A stretch of DNA of 64,000 nucleotides from Streptosporangium minutum (lineage in GTDB: Bacteria; Actinomycetota; Actinomycetes; Streptosporangiales; Streptosporangiaceae), in contig NZ_NGFP01000014.1 in NCBI RefSeq assembly GCF_002149035.1, forward strand, positions 1-64,000. The letters are read 5' to 3'. The translations under genes and the position numbers were made by a program. The notes beneath the pieces are model-generated. The model ran no database searches. It was not told the origin of the DNA and saw nothing but the letters and a program-made list of their open reading frames with translations. The first letter of the stretch is position 1. The number at the start of each line of letters is the position of its first letter. Positions 24,364-33,798 of this stretch are shown here, piece by piece.

Positions 24364-25282
24364 AGGTGTTTGAGAGCTGATCATCGGCTTTAGTGGGTCC
24401 ATTCGAGTGGGCGCGCTCCGGACCGTTGGACGGGATGACCCCGGGTGATACGCCGCAGCAGCGTGCTGATCGCCGCCCACCGCACCATCGCCTCGCTCGT
24501 CGGTGCCTGCCGCTCGTAGTCGCGCGCCAGCCGCCGGTGCATCATCAGCCACGCCAGCGCCCGCTCGACCACCCACCGCCTGGAATGCACCTGAAAACCG
24601 CGCTGGTCAGCGGGCTTGGCCACGATGTGCACGATGATGCCCAGCACCTCACGCGCCCAGACCACCAGCCGCCCGGAAAAGCCCTGATCGGCGAAGACGA
24701 CCCGGCAGGCACCGGTCAGGTACAACCCCAGCAACAGGGTCGTGGCCCCGGCGCGGTCCTGCACACTGGCCGGACGGACCATCACCGCCAGCAGCAGGCC
24801 GAGCGTGTCGGTGACCACGAACCGCTTGCGGCCGCCTGTCTTCTTGTTCGCGTCGTAGCCGCGGCTGTCGGCCCCGACGGTGTCGGCGCCCTTGACGCTC
24901 TGGCTGTCCATCACCGCCGCCGACGGCTCGTCCTGGCGGCCGGCGCTGCGGCGGACCCGCCGCCGTAGGACGTCGACGATCCGCTGGGTCACGCCCTGCT
25001 CCTCCCAGCGGACGAAGTGCCAGTACACCGTCTGCCAGGGCGGGAAATCGGCCGGCAGCTGCCGCCAGGCGCAGCCGGTACGCACGACATACAAGATCGC
25101 ATCCACCATCTCCCGGCGCGGATGTTTCTCCTTGCGGCCGTCCCAGTGCGGGACGGGAAGCAGCGGTTCGATCAGCGCCCACTGCTCATCGGTCAGATCA
25201 GAGGGGTAGAAAGGGGCGTCGTGTCATGCCTGTGCTCCTACCCCCTCACGGAGTGGCTTCACGATCACCTCTCAAACACGTT
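24364..25282. mobile_element. IS5-family (IS427-like) insertion, with CTAAGA flanking repeats
   Basis: The 919-bp element has ends GGTGTTTGAGAG... and ...CTCTCAAACACGTT (11-bp GTGTTTGAGAG inverted repeat). It is flanked by exact direct repeats CTAAGA at 24358-24363 and 25283-25288. The flanking gene regains frame when it is removed, showing a recent, clean insertion. Confidence 0.88.
24390..25109 (-). CDS. IS5-family transposase (IS427-like)
   Basis: The product is 239 residues from MVDAILYVVRTGCAWRQLPADFPPWQTVYWHF. The DDE core has VMDSQSVKGADTVGADSRGYDANKKTGGRKR (first Asp), VVFADQGFSG (second Asp) and RRWVVERALAWLMMHRRLARDYE (Glu). Coding sequence in the same frame continues upstream (DLTDEQWALIEPLLPVPHWDGRKEKHPRRE) to about 25223 but meets a TGA without a start codon. 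The ATG that should open it (25225) is one base out of frame. The protein therefore either starts at 25109 without its N-terminus or the copy carries a frameshift. Confidence 0.8.
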   Translation of the reverse strand: MVDAILYVVRTGCAWRQLPADFPPWQTVYWHFVRWEEQGVTQRIVDVLRRRVRRSAGRQDEPSAAVMDSQSVKGADTVGADSRGYDANKKTGGRKRFVVTDTLGLLLAVMVRPASVQDRAGATTLLLGLYLTGACRVVFADQGFSGRLVVWAREVLGIIVHIVAKPADQRGFQVHSRRWVVERALAWLMMHRRLARDYERQAPTSEAMVRWAAISTLLRRITRGHPVQRSGARPLEWTH

Positions 25283-26399
25283 CTAAGACAGCGCTGGTGG
25301 TATCTGCGCGCCTTCGTTGGGAGCGCAACCAGATCAAGGGTGAGGAGCACGGCGACGGGATCCTCACCAGCCGCAACACGTTTCAGTATCTGTTTGCGGC
25401 GGGCGAGCTCCGCGACTACGTCCAGGACACGACCAACGTGCGATGCCTGTCGGCCGCACCGGGCATCGTGTATGCGTTCAAAAGCGACGACGCTCGCCTA
25501 CGCTACATGGCCCGACGGGTAACATCCAGCTCGGAGTGGCTCTCCTCTGAGGATGCGACCTCAGCCATCGCTGCCGTCGTGGACTATCTGGAGCGGCGTG
25601 GGCGTATTCCTCGCCTAGAAGAGATGCCTCTTGCAATGGCAGGGCTTCTTGGCAGTCTGGGTCCAAGTGAGCTGCACCGCCTTGTGAACCAATCGGCGGA
25701 CCCGACAAAGGTCGAGGCTGGAGTCAAGAGGACCACACTGGATACGTTGCTCTTCCTAGCCGTCGAGCTGTTCCACGGTCGCGGCCCCTCTAGCAGCCTG
25801 CCCTTGACGGTCCAGCTCGATGTACGTACTTTCTTTTCCTTCTACGCCGAAGCCTGTCAGCGCACCGACCGGCTGTTGCTCAAGCTGCGTGACGACGGAT
25901 ACGTACGGCGGGCCATGACGGGCTCGGTGGCTGGGAAATTTACCCCGACTGCGTTGTACGTCCATCGACGTGCGATCCACCGCATGCCTGTCGTACTCCG
26001 CCTATACGAGCGCTGCGCCAGCATCGCGGCCGTCCCGCCGACTTGACCATCGCGAAGCTCCGGCATCAAGGCCGGGGAGTCAGCTGGCTGGACTATCCCG
26101 ACTTCGAAACCGATCAACATCCTCATTTGCTGTCGTCCTACACCGTTGACCTGAAAACACTGAAGTCTTCATTTCTGTCATACGCCAATTCAACCAACCG
26201 GCCGCTGCTTCACCGCAAGCACGAGTTCCTAGCATCTGACGACCCCGACGCGCCTAAATACAGGAGGCTGACTGACGCCGAGATCAAAGCAGGTCTTTAT
26301 GAGCAACCACACTTGATCGGCACCGAAGATGGCTGGTGGGAGGCACTGAATCGATGCGGTCGGGTGCTACGCAGTCATCGATTGCTACATCTTAGATAG

Positions 26400-26602
26400 T
26401 GACAAGGATTTGAGATCGATGACCGCGTGAGCCGTTCACCCCTCATCGAGCGAGCGATGGGTCTGCTGTTGTCGGACGCCACCTTCCAAGAGCAGTCAGT
26501 CGTTCGATGTCTGGTGTCCACGAACGACTGACGGCAACGGCCCGCCTCGCGAAGAGCATCCGCGAGGTGGGCCTGAGCGATTGGGTACGGGCGCCAGTCC
26601 TA
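26400..26602. other. Gap between the methyltransferase relic and sspD
   Basis: I see no gene. The convergent ends of the plus-strand methyltransferase relic and the minus-strand ssp operon meet here. No strong terminator hairpin was found. Confidence 0.3.
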
Positions 26603-27436
26603 TCAGAGGTGGCAGACGGAGCAGCCAGCCTCGTCATCATCGGAGTCGAGGGCGTCACTGAGGACTTCCAGGAGGGGCCGGTTGGGCTTGATGCGCTTGG
26701 CGGCGCGCTCCAACGCTGCTTGGTGCTTGGCCTCGATCTCGTCTTTGCGCGCTATCAGCTCCGGAAGGGACTCCCCCTGCGACCAGGTGTAGTTGCGGCC
26801 CTTCATGGCGGTGTGGCGGTATCGGACCTTCTCCTCGTACTCGACGGCCCGTTCGTACAGGTCGGGGTGCCGCTCCTTGAGGCCGACCCACTCGTGCTTG
26901 CGCTGGAAGAAGCAGAAGTAGCAGCCTGAGCGAGTGCGCCACTCGTAGTAGTCGGGAAGACCGATGCCAGCCTCGTCGAGGATCCGCATCACTCCGTCCT
27001 TGTCGATGCCGTCCTCGCGGAAGGGAAAGACGGCTTCAATATTCGGCTTGGTGCTGACGTAGCCGAGGCGGTTCTCGTCGGCGCGGATGGCGACGTAGGA
27101 GATGACCTTGTCATCACCGACCCAGTCTTCCAGAGGCTTGATCTTTAGGTTCTTGGTGCACCAGCGCATCTGGGGGCTGGGCAGAGTGCCCTGGTAGACC
27201 TCCATCCAGTGGTCGAAGTCGCGGTCGGCGTTCAGCCGCACGATCGACTTGCCCAAGGCGGCCTCAAGCCGATTGAGGTACTCGTAGGTCTCAGGCAGTT
27301 CGGCGCCGGTGTCGCAGAAGAAGTACTCCATCTCCGGGACTCGGTCGCGCATATAGACAGCGAGCGCGGAAGAGTCCTTGCCGCCCGAGATACCGAGCAC
27401 GTGCCGGACCTTCTTGGTGTCGACTCCTTCGGTCAT
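26603..27436 (-). CDS. sspD: SspD: PP-loop ATP pyrophosphatase of DNA phosphorothioation
   Basis: The product is 277 residues of the PAPS-reductase/DndC-like family. The PP-loop is LGISGGKDSSALAVYM near residues 14-29. Conserved Cys are in MRWCTKNLKIKP, SGCYFCFFQRKHEW and the C-terminal GCSVCHL, consistent with an iron-sulfur or sulfur-relay role. SspD activates the DNA backbone phosphate with ATP so sulfur can replace a non-bridging oxygen. Its ATG overlaps the sspC stop (ATGA). It is last in the sspA-B-C-D operon. Confidence 0.88.
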   Translation of the reverse strand: MTEGVDTKKVRHVLGISGGKDSSALAVYMRDRVPEMEYFFCDTGAELPETYEYLNRLEAALGKSIVRLNADRDFDHWMEVYQGTLPSPQMRWCTKNLKIKPLEDWVGDDKVISYVAIRADENRLGYVSTKPNIEAVFPFREDGIDKDGVMRILDEAGIGLPDYYEWRTRSGCYFCFFQRKHEWVGLKERHPDLYERAVEYEEKVRYRHTAMKGRNYTWSQGESLPELIARKDEIEAKHQAALERAAKRIKPNRPLLEVLSDALDSDDDEAGCSVCHL

Positions 27437-30400
27437 CCCTCTGCCTTCCTTTCACTCGCCGCTGTGGCGGCATCGGTCACGCGCTGGGCCAGGGCAGCTA
27501 GCAGAATGCGTGCGCCATCCGGGCCGAGCGCCTTCTCGGCCTGCTTCAGAACGTCGACGGCGAGGGTGTCGGCCTCGCCACGGACCTGCTCGGGCACGTA
27601 GACCAGGGTGCGCTGCTCTACGCCGGCGCTGTCGGTCAAGGTCAACAGCTGCGCGTCGAGCTTCTCTTCCCGGCCACGGATCTCACGCCCGGCATAGTGC
27701 AGGTGCCCGACGCGGTCGAGGGCTGCAGCCATCGTCCGGGCTTTCTGGGGGAAGACCTTGGCTTCGTGGTCGTCCCAGTCTCCGAGGGCGGAGTTGGTCA
27801 GGCGTACAACGATGGGCTCAAGCCAGTCGTCGTCTTCGAGGCTGTCACTGAGGACGAAGTCGACGAAGCCCCGCAGTTCTGGTGCCAGCACGGCGTCTGC
27901 GAAGCCTCGCAGACGGGCCGCGAGCTGGGTACGCAGCTGGGACAGTTCGGCCAGCAGACGGAACTCCTTGGCCAGTACTCGGACGACCTCGGCGCGCAGC
28001 CGATTGTCGATCGCGACGAGTTCGTCCGCAGCCGCGGTGAGGCGTTCGACGTAAGTGGTCGCCGCTTCCGTGTTGCCGCGCGTGCGTGCCGGGACCTCGG
28101 GGAGACCGAGAGCTTTCGGCAGTGCATGGAAGACCAGCTTGTCGGGGTCCACCGCCTTCGCGATGGTCGCGCGCACGGCGCGAGCATCGGCAGAGATGTT
28201 CTTGGTAGTGCGGGCGTACTTGTTGAGATCGGCCACCCGCATGATCAGGGCACTGGCGACCGCGAGCAGGTCTGGGTTGCGTAGAGCCTTGGAGCGTGGT
28301 GTTTCCACGCCGAGGGAGATCATCAGCTTCTTAATAATGCTGCCGCGCTGGCCGTCTCCGGCCGGCGTGTACTTCACCGAGAAGCGTCCCGGGCCCTTAA
28401 CGAGGCGTTCGACCACGTCGATGGTCAGCCGGGGCAGGTAGGTGCCTTCCTCGAACAGGGCGACATCGTGCCGGTGGATGACGAGGGCTGGCACGAGGAA
28501 CACCGGAATGACTCCGGCCTTGAGCCCGAAGGGCGGGCTCATCAGGGTCCGGATGACCTCCTCGATGCTCAGGCGCTCGGTGGCACCGGTGAGTACCTCG
28601 TTCAACGCGTTCCAGGCGGGCTGGGCGTGCTCGTGGCCTTCCCCAGGCGAGGAGAAGCCGTAGGGAAGCAGGCTTTCCTGATGGCTCTCGGCCTGGGCTA
28701 CGCCGTTCTCGCGGTGCAGGCCGAGGTAGGCCAGCACGCCGCTGTACATGGCGCGCTCGGGCTTATAGCCGCCAGTGAAGCCAAGGTTCTTCTGCCCTGA
28801 TGCAGAGAACATGGCCGTCAGCAGTATGCCGCGAGCCTGGGCGGCCTGGCTGGTCAGGACATGGCGGCCGAGCATCTCGTTGCGGATGTGGGGCGTGTGC
28901 GGGTACACCGATTCGCAGGCCAGGGAGACCAGTCCGCTGAGGCTCCGGGCCGTCAGGTTGGAGGCGGCTGGTTCTTCGCCAGGGGCGATGCCGCTATGCC
29001 ACAGGCTCCACGACGCCTCGGAGGATGGCGGGTAGAAGGCATCCTGCATCAGCTCCCGCAGTTCCGCTTCGGCCTGCACAATCCGCTCGGTGACTTCCCG
29101 CCGGGCGACGTGGTCGAGGCCCTGGTCATTGCTGAGTTCCTTCAGCGCGACCAGGTAGGTCGCCGTCGTGAGCACCACGTCAGGGTGTGGCGTGGTGCTG
29201 ACGAGCACTGGCAGGGGCGAGTCGACGTTCGGCCGGTCGGCATCGGTGCCGAGGTGGAAGACGACGAGACCGTCGGCAGGCTCCTTCAACTTGTCCGGGG
29301 CGGCAACTGTCTTGGTCTCCGGACCGCTGACCGCAGTGTAGAACACGCGCATCATGCCGGTGACCTGGCTATGGCGGCCAGCCACGAATGCTTGCGGGAC
29401 GAGACTGGCGAGACGATCGATGACCGAGGCGTCATCGAAGTGGCTAATGATTTCCTTGAGCCGGCCGTCGATATCGACGTCCGTGCCCTGCCAGACCCGG
29501 TACTCGCCACTGAACTCACGGTGGACCACGAAACCCCGGCGGACAAGGTCGGCGAGTCGCTCTTCGAGCGCCGTGAAGGCATCGGGGTCAGCGACCTCAG
29601 TGGGATCGTGGAGAGCGAAGTGGATCATCGGCGCGGTGGCGCTGAGGACCCCATCGGAGTCGATCAGGTTGAGGACACCGATGGTCTTCAGAACGTCCTG
29701 ATCGGGGTCCGGGAGGCCGTTGGCGTCCCGGATGCGCGAGTCGACCTCGATCCACCGGCTCGCGTTGGCGGAAGCGAGCAGGGTGGTTCGCCCAGAGTTG
29801 AGGAAGTAGTCGTACAGCTGCGGCAGTCGCACCGTGCTGGCACGGTCGGCCTTCTCGCTGCTGTGCCGGGCCAGCGAGTGGCGGACGGTATTCGGTTCCC
29901 CGCTGTTGAGGAAGCCTGAGATGCTGCGGTCGTGCTGGCCAATTTGGGCAGCGAGGATCGGTGCGGCGAGGGCCGTGATGGGGTGCAGCGGATAGAGGTC
30001 CGCGAAGTGTTCGGGTCCGAGTTCAGCCAGGACCCCTAGGCCATGGTCCGTCCAAATTTCCGCGGACGCTTGGGCCGACGCGGTAATCAGTGCCTGTCCT
30101 GCTGGGCTGACCGCCGAGTGGTCGAGGTAGCGCCGCAGCAGGTGTAGGGAGTCGCCGTAGTGAGGGACGAAGGTGATGTCCTCGAAGCGCCCTTGGATCT
30201 TGGCCCATTCACGGGTTTTGAGTTCGCTGGACCGTGAGGCGTAGTCCATGAACGACAGGTGTTGCAGGGTCATTAGGTAGACGGGCAGCCCATTGGGGCC
30301 GGCCGACTTCTCCGCGAGTTCCTGCAGCAAGAACAGGTCGTGCTGGGCATCAGCGAACTCGTTGTGGCCAGCGAGGTGTTCCAGCGTCTTGCCGAACTCG

Positions 30401-31014
30401 TCGATGACGAGGAGCAGGGGCTGCTGCCCGTCCGCCGTCAGTGCGGCAACCGCGTCGAGGATGTCCTTGGCGCTGGCAGTGTCCGGGTCCGCGCACGCCG
30501 CGAGGGCCGCGGCGATGGCTTTCGAGATGCGCTTGCCCCAGCGTCGCTCCGCCGCGGTGTGGAGGGCCCGGGCGAGCGTGGCGACCAGGGGTTCACGGCG
30601 TGCGGTGGCTACGCCACCGAGGAACCCGTCAGGGGCGATGGCGTCGCGTGCTGCGGCCAGGCGCTGAGCGAGGGCGGGGCTAGACTCGTCGAGGATGCGC
30701 TCGGCCTCGCTGCGCCGCTGGGCGTCCCGCCCGAGCAAGGCATCGATGAAGTTGGACAGAGTGGACTTACCGGATCCGTATGGCCCGGTGAACGACCAGG
30801 CGCGGGTCCGGCGTTGGTCGGCAAGTGCGCTCGCGATGCGTTCCAGAACGTCGACCGCCCGGGCGCCGACGTAGGGGTCGTGTAGGGCGTCCGTGACGTC
30901 CCGCTCGAGGTTCGTCGAGCGCATCTGAGAGCCGACGAGTTCGAGGCCAGCGGGGAACTGCGGGGCGGAGGTCGTGGGGCTGCCGGGGGTCCGCGTGGGG
31001 GTTGCGGTGGTCAC
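27433..31014 (-). CDS. sspC: SspC: large P-loop ATPase of DNA phosphorothioation
   Basis: The product is 1193 residues. Walker A GPYGSGKSTLSNFIDALLG lies near residue 75 and Walker B LLLVIDEFGKTLEHLAGHNEF near 205. The long helical remainder has no second catalytic domain I recognise. Size, ATPase type and position between DUF4007 and PP-loop genes fit SspC, which powers the single-strand phosphorothioation complex. It overlaps both neighbours by 4 bases (ATGA), so the operon is tightly coupled. An alternative label is simply a large defence-island ATPase, but the context makes SspC the better call. Confidence 0.82.
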   Translation of the reverse strand: MTTATPTRTPGSPTTSAPQFPAGLELVGSQMRSTNLERDVTDALHDPYVGARAVDVLERIASALADQRRTRAWSFTGPYGSGKSTLSNFIDALLGRDAQRRSEAERILDESSPALAQRLAAARDAIAPDGFLGGVATARREPLVATLARALHTAAERRWGKRISKAIAAALAACADPDTASAKDILDAVAALTADGQQPLLLVIDEFGKTLEHLAGHNEFADAQHDLFLLQELAEKSAGPNGLPVYLMTLQHLSFMDYASRSSELKTREWAKIQGRFEDITFVPHYGDSLHLLRRYLDHSAVSPAGQALITASAQASAEIWTDHGLGVLAELGPEHFADLYPLHPITALAAPILAAQIGQHDRSISGFLNSGEPNTVRHSLARHSSEKADRASTVRLPQLYDYFLNSGRTTLLASANASRWIEVDSRIRDANGLPDPDQDVLKTIGVLNLIDSDGVLSATAPMIHFALHDPTEVADPDAFTALEERLADLVRRGFVVHREFSGEYRVWQGTDVDIDGRLKEIISHFDDASVIDRLASLVPQAFVAGRHSQVTGMMRVFYTAVSGPETKTVAAPDKLKEPADGLVVFHLGTDADRPNVDSPLPVLVSTTPHPDVVLTTATYLVALKELSNDQGLDHVARREVTERIVQAEAELRELMQDAFYPPSSEASWSLWHSGIAPGEEPAASNLTARSLSGLVSLACESVYPHTPHIRNEMLGRHVLTSQAAQARGILLTAMFSASGQKNLGFTGGYKPERAMYSGVLAYLGLHRENGVAQAESHQESLLPYGFSSPGEGHEHAQPAWNALNEVLTGATERLSIEEVIRTLMSPPFGLKAGVIPVFLVPALVIHRHDVALFEEGTYLPRLTIDVVERLVKGPGRFSVKYTPAGDGQRGSIIKKLMISLGVETPRSKALRNPDLLAVASALIMRVADLNKYARTTKNISADARAVRATIAKAVDPDKLVFHALPKALGLPEVPARTRGNTEAATTYVERLTAAADELVAIDNRLRAEVVRVLAKEFRLLAELSQLRTQLAARLRGFADAVLAPELRGFVDFVLSDSLEDDDWLEPIVVRLTNSALGDWDDHEAKVFPQKARTMAAALDRVGHLHYAGREIRGREEKLDAQLLTLTDSAGVEQRTLVYVPEQVRGEADTLAVDVLKQAEKALGPDGARILLAALAQRVTDAATAASERKAEG

Positions 31015-32111
31015 GCGGTCTCCTCAAAGAGTGGCTCGGCGGTGTCGGCGATATTGGCGGTGTTGGCGGTGAGTTCCTTCTGCTCGGCCTCGGCGAGCCT
31101 GGGGAACTTGGCGGCCCATTCTTCGCGGGTAGGGAAACTGGGGCAGCGGGTGACGAAGTCGTACTGCTCGTCGAGCACTTCCCAAGCCAGTGCGAAGGGG
31201 TCGGCCGCGAACGCGAGGCTGCGCTGTCCCACGGCCTCGGTCAGGTTGAGTTGCGGGTGGTCCGCGGCGACCTTCTGCAGCGCCATGACGATCTCGTTTT
31301 CTCCGACGCGGAAGGCTCGCCCCGGGGAACCCGGCTCGTTGGCCAGGCGGGCAACGGAGATCGAGTTGGCTTGACGGGAAAACTTGGCGGCGTAGTCGAG
31401 GCAGGCATAGGCCAGGACCCGGGCGGGTAGCGTGGTGCGGTGCCCGCTAGTGAACTGCCACTCCGGCTTGCCACGCGTGCCGACAAAGGTAAGGAGGTCA
31501 AGGTCGCGGAAGGGGCAAGCGAGCAGGTCCTCATAGCTGCCGGGGGAGCCGGCCTTCTCCGGAGCGCTGCGCGCGTACATCTTGGTCAAGCAGTCGATAT
31601 CACGGACGATCGAGGCTTCGACCGGGCCCTCCTTGTAGGAGAAGTTCACATGCCGGGTGACGACCTGCGTCATGTCCGCCACCGTGAATCGGGAGAACGG
31701 CGCGAGGTGGAAGGACGTGTACCAGGTCGGCGCCCAGCATTTGGCCCCGGGACGGGAAGAGACCAGCCACCAGTGCAGCAACCACAGGCTGCCATTTTCC
31801 TCCAGATAGGGGTCGGCGCCGTCATCGTCGAGCAGCCAACGGGCCTCCCACGTGGGGAAGGAGTGCTTGGAGCGCGCCCCGCTCGTCGGGTAGTGCTCGC
31901 GGGTCAGCTTGAAGGCCCGCGACCAGTAGCGCATGGCGTTGACCATGTTCTTGCCCACACCGAACAGCACCGGGGCGTCATCCGCGAGGAACGCGCTCGG
32001 ATCATCTTTGACCTGCGTATACGCCTTGTGCAGCCAGCCGAAGCGGGGCGCGAAGGTCTCATGTCGCGCGAAGGAAAAATGGGCGGCTTCCCCAAGCCGG
32101 CTGTCTGACAT
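31011..32111 (-). CDS. sspB: SspB: DUF4007 DNA-nicking subunit
   Basis: The product is about 366 residues from MSDSRLGEAAHFSFARHETFAPRFGWLHKAY. The FARHETFxPRxGWLxKAY signature and GVGKNMVNAMRYWSRAFKL identify DUF4007, the domain of SspB. SspB nicks one DNA strand during phosphorothioate incorporation in the Vibrio system. The upstream in-frame ATG (32126) adds five residues; I prefer 32111, which opens the conserved block, but cannot exclude the other. The gene lies 58 bases after sspA and overlaps sspC. Confidence 0.88.
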   Translation of the reverse strand: MSDSRLGEAAHFSFARHETFAPRFGWLHKAYTQVKDDPSAFLADDAPVLFGVGKNMVNAMRYWSRAFKLTREHYPTSGARSKHSFPTWEARWLLDDDGADPYLEENGSLWLLHWWLVSSRPGAKCWAPTWYTSFHLAPFSRFTVADMTQVVTRHVNFSYKEGPVEASIVRDIDCLTKMYARSAPEKAGSPGSYEDLLACPFRDLDLLTFVGTRGKPEWQFTSGHRTTLPARVLAYACLDYAAKFSRQANSISVARLANEPGSPGRAFRVGENEIVMALQKVAADHPQLNLTEAVGQRSLAFAADPFALAWEVLDEQYDFVTRCPSFPTREEWAAKFPRLAEAEQKELTANTANIADTAEPLFEETA

Positions 32112-32169
32112 CCGGAACCTCTCCATGTTCGATGCGATTGCTCTAACGAGGTGTTAAACGGGGTAACAG

Positions 32170-33321
32170 TCAGCGAGGGCCATCGGCTTCGGCCAGCGAG
32201 GAACGAACCTGAGTCACGGCCCGTACGACGGCTTGCGCCGCGTGCTCAATCTCGGCGTCCGTGGTGGCGTAGCCCAGCGAGAAGCGGATCGTGCTGTCTG
32301 CAGCCTCCCGGGACAGTCCCATCGCCAGGAGCACGTGACTCGGCGTCGGGGCACCGGATGCACACGCGCTGCCCTCCGAAGCGGCGACGTCGGGCATGGC
32401 CGCCAGCACGGCATCCGCTGGCACCCCCGGGAAGGTGATACTCGTTACACCGGGGAGTCGCTGATCCCGCCGGCCATTGAGACGGCAGTCAGGCAGAGCA
32501 AGGGTCAGCAGGCGTTCGAGGCGGTCGCGCAGTGCGGCGACACGCTCGGCTTCCTCACCAAGGTTGCGTCGGGCGGCATCGGCTGCAGCACCCAGACCGA
32601 TGATCCCCGCCACGTTCAAAGTGCCTGCGCGCCAGCCACGCTCTTGCCCACCACCCACCAGGAGCGGCCGGTGCGGCAGTGGCGTCCCACGCCGCACATA
32701 CAGCGCGCCGACACCCTGCGGGCCACCGAACTTGTGGGCCGACAGCGACAGCAGGTCGACATCGAGTTCAGCAACGTCTACAGGCAGGCGACCGACGATT
32801 TGGGTGGCGTCCGTGTGAATGAGGGCGCCGGCCTCACGGACCGCCTTGGCCACGACTCGAAGGTCGGTTAGGACACCGGTCTCGTTGTTCGCTCCCATCA
32901 GGGAGACGACCCCCCCGCTTCGTGTCACGAAGACCTGCTCCAAGGCGTTGAGATCCACCAGGCCGTCGGAGCCGACCTGTAGCAGCACAAGATCCTCTGG
33001 TCGCTCGGCGGTCACCATCCGGGCTGTCTCCAGAACAGCAGGATGCTCTGCCGGGCTCGTCACTAGCGAATTTCCAGGTGTGTAGGCAGAGCGGAGGGCC
33101 AGGTTGTTCGCCTCGGTAGCCCCGGACGTGAAGATGATCTCGCCCGGTGAGCAGTTAAGCAGGCCGGCTAGCTGTCGACGAGCAAGGTCGACCCGATGCG
33201 CGGCTTGCCGTCCCGGTTGGTGCATGCTTGAGGCGTTTCCGACCGACTGCATGGCTTCAATGACGGCTGCAGCAGCCTCAGGCCGGATCGGTGCGGTGGC
33301 ATTGTAGTCAAGGTAGGACAT
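32170..33321 (-). CDS. sspA: SspA: cysteine desulfurase (IscS/DndA-like)
   Basis: The product is about 383 residues from MSYLDYNATAPIRPEAA. It is a PLP-dependent class V aminotransferase fold: cofactor-binding TSGATEANNLAL, AEHPAVLETA, Asp in IHTDATQIVG, Schiff-base Lys in SLSAHKFGGPQGVG, and the sulfur-carrying Cys in SEGSACASGAPTPSHVL. It supplies persulfide sulfur for DNA phosphorothioation. The open frame extends to 33471, but the family starts near YLDYNAT, so 33321 (or ATG 33345) is likely. It is first gene of sspABCD. Confidence 0.9.
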   Translation of the reverse strand: MSYLDYNATAPIRPEAAAAVIEAMQSVGNASSMHQPGRQAAHRVDLARRQLAGLLNCSPGEIIFTSGATEANNLALRSAYTPGNSLVTSPAEHPAVLETARMVTAERPEDLVLLQVGSDGLVDLNALEQVFVTRSGGVVSLMGANNETGVLTDLRVVAKAVREAGALIHTDATQIVGRLPVDVAELDVDLLSLSAHKFGGPQGVGALYVRRGTPLPHRPLLVGGGQERGWRAGTLNVAGIIGLGAAADAARRNLGEEAERVAALRDRLERLLTLALPDCRLNGRRDQRLPGVTSITFPGVPADAVLAAMPDVAASEGSACASGAPTPSHVLLAMGLSREAADSTIRFSLGYATTDAEIEHAAQAVVRAVTQVRSSLAEADGPR

Positions 33322-33798
33322 ACCCGCCCCATGAGACCCGTTCATCATCTGCCACCCGTCACTTGTGTCGCACATCAATGTACTGCTGGTGGAAAGCTCG
33401 TCCCGCATCCGGGTTTCCACCAGGAGCAAGCCGATCTTAGCCATGCGGCAAGATCTACTGCTTGAAATCACTCAGACGCGTGACATCACAGGCCGCCTAC
33501 TGAACGAATGTTCTACACCTGGGTGCGGTGCGCGCAGCTTGCCTGCAGCAAGATCAGCCCAAGGGGTCGGGGATTCTGGTCAGAGAGCGACAAATCCCGC
33601 CCCTGGCTGAGGTTTTCGCCTAATAGCGCCCCTGTTGTCAGCGCCCCTGATTAGGGTGGTTCGCACGCTGCGACGTTGCGGTGCCGGCACTTTGGGGCGG
33701 TGCTTGGCGTGCTCGAACTGGGGGTGGAAGTTCATGACGACTGCGCCGACCGAGGCGCGTGCAGGCTGGTGTCCGCTACGCAACGGGCAGGTGAGTCC
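33322..33798. promoter_or_regulatory. Divergent control region between sspA and the helicase operon
   Basis: There is no gene of confidence in 480 bases. This region must hold promoters for the leftward sspABCD and the rightward helicase/GHKL/PLD operon, so both arms of the system may be co-regulated here. A direct repeat AGCGCCCCTG occurs at about 33624 and 33640. GGCAGGTGAGTCC precedes the GTG at 33799. Confidence 0.5.

Larger units (their letters stand above)
24045..26399 (+). pseudogene. DNA phosphorothioation-associated methyltransferase, split by an IS and a frameshift
   Basis: Removing the IS (24364-25282 plus one 6-bp repeat) joins the frame exactly: ...RAWELAK + TALVVSARLRWERNQIKGEEHGDG. 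The N-terminal part has the SAM site VLDYGCGRGGEIRALQ, then WDP and TYVVNVIEDRAER. The middle part ends at TGA 26044-26046. The C-terminal part (KLRHQGRGVSWLDYPDF ... SSFLSYANSTNRPLLHRKHEFL) continues in another frame from TTG 26043. This matches, from memory, the putative methyltransferase family found beside dnd/ssp phosphorothioation genes. Two lesions make it a likely pseudogene; the TTGA overlap leaves open that the last part was separately translated. Confidence 0.75.

Noticed and set aside
26443-26658. Short minus-strand frame downstream of sspD
   Set aside because: Low-complexity Arg/Ser/Thr content, no ribosome-binding site and overlap with the sspD end.
26603-33471. dndABCDE double-strand phosphorothioation cluster
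   Set aside because: There is no DndB, SMC-like DndD or small DndE; DUF4007 and the 1193-residue ATPase next to the PP-loop gene fit Ssp instead.
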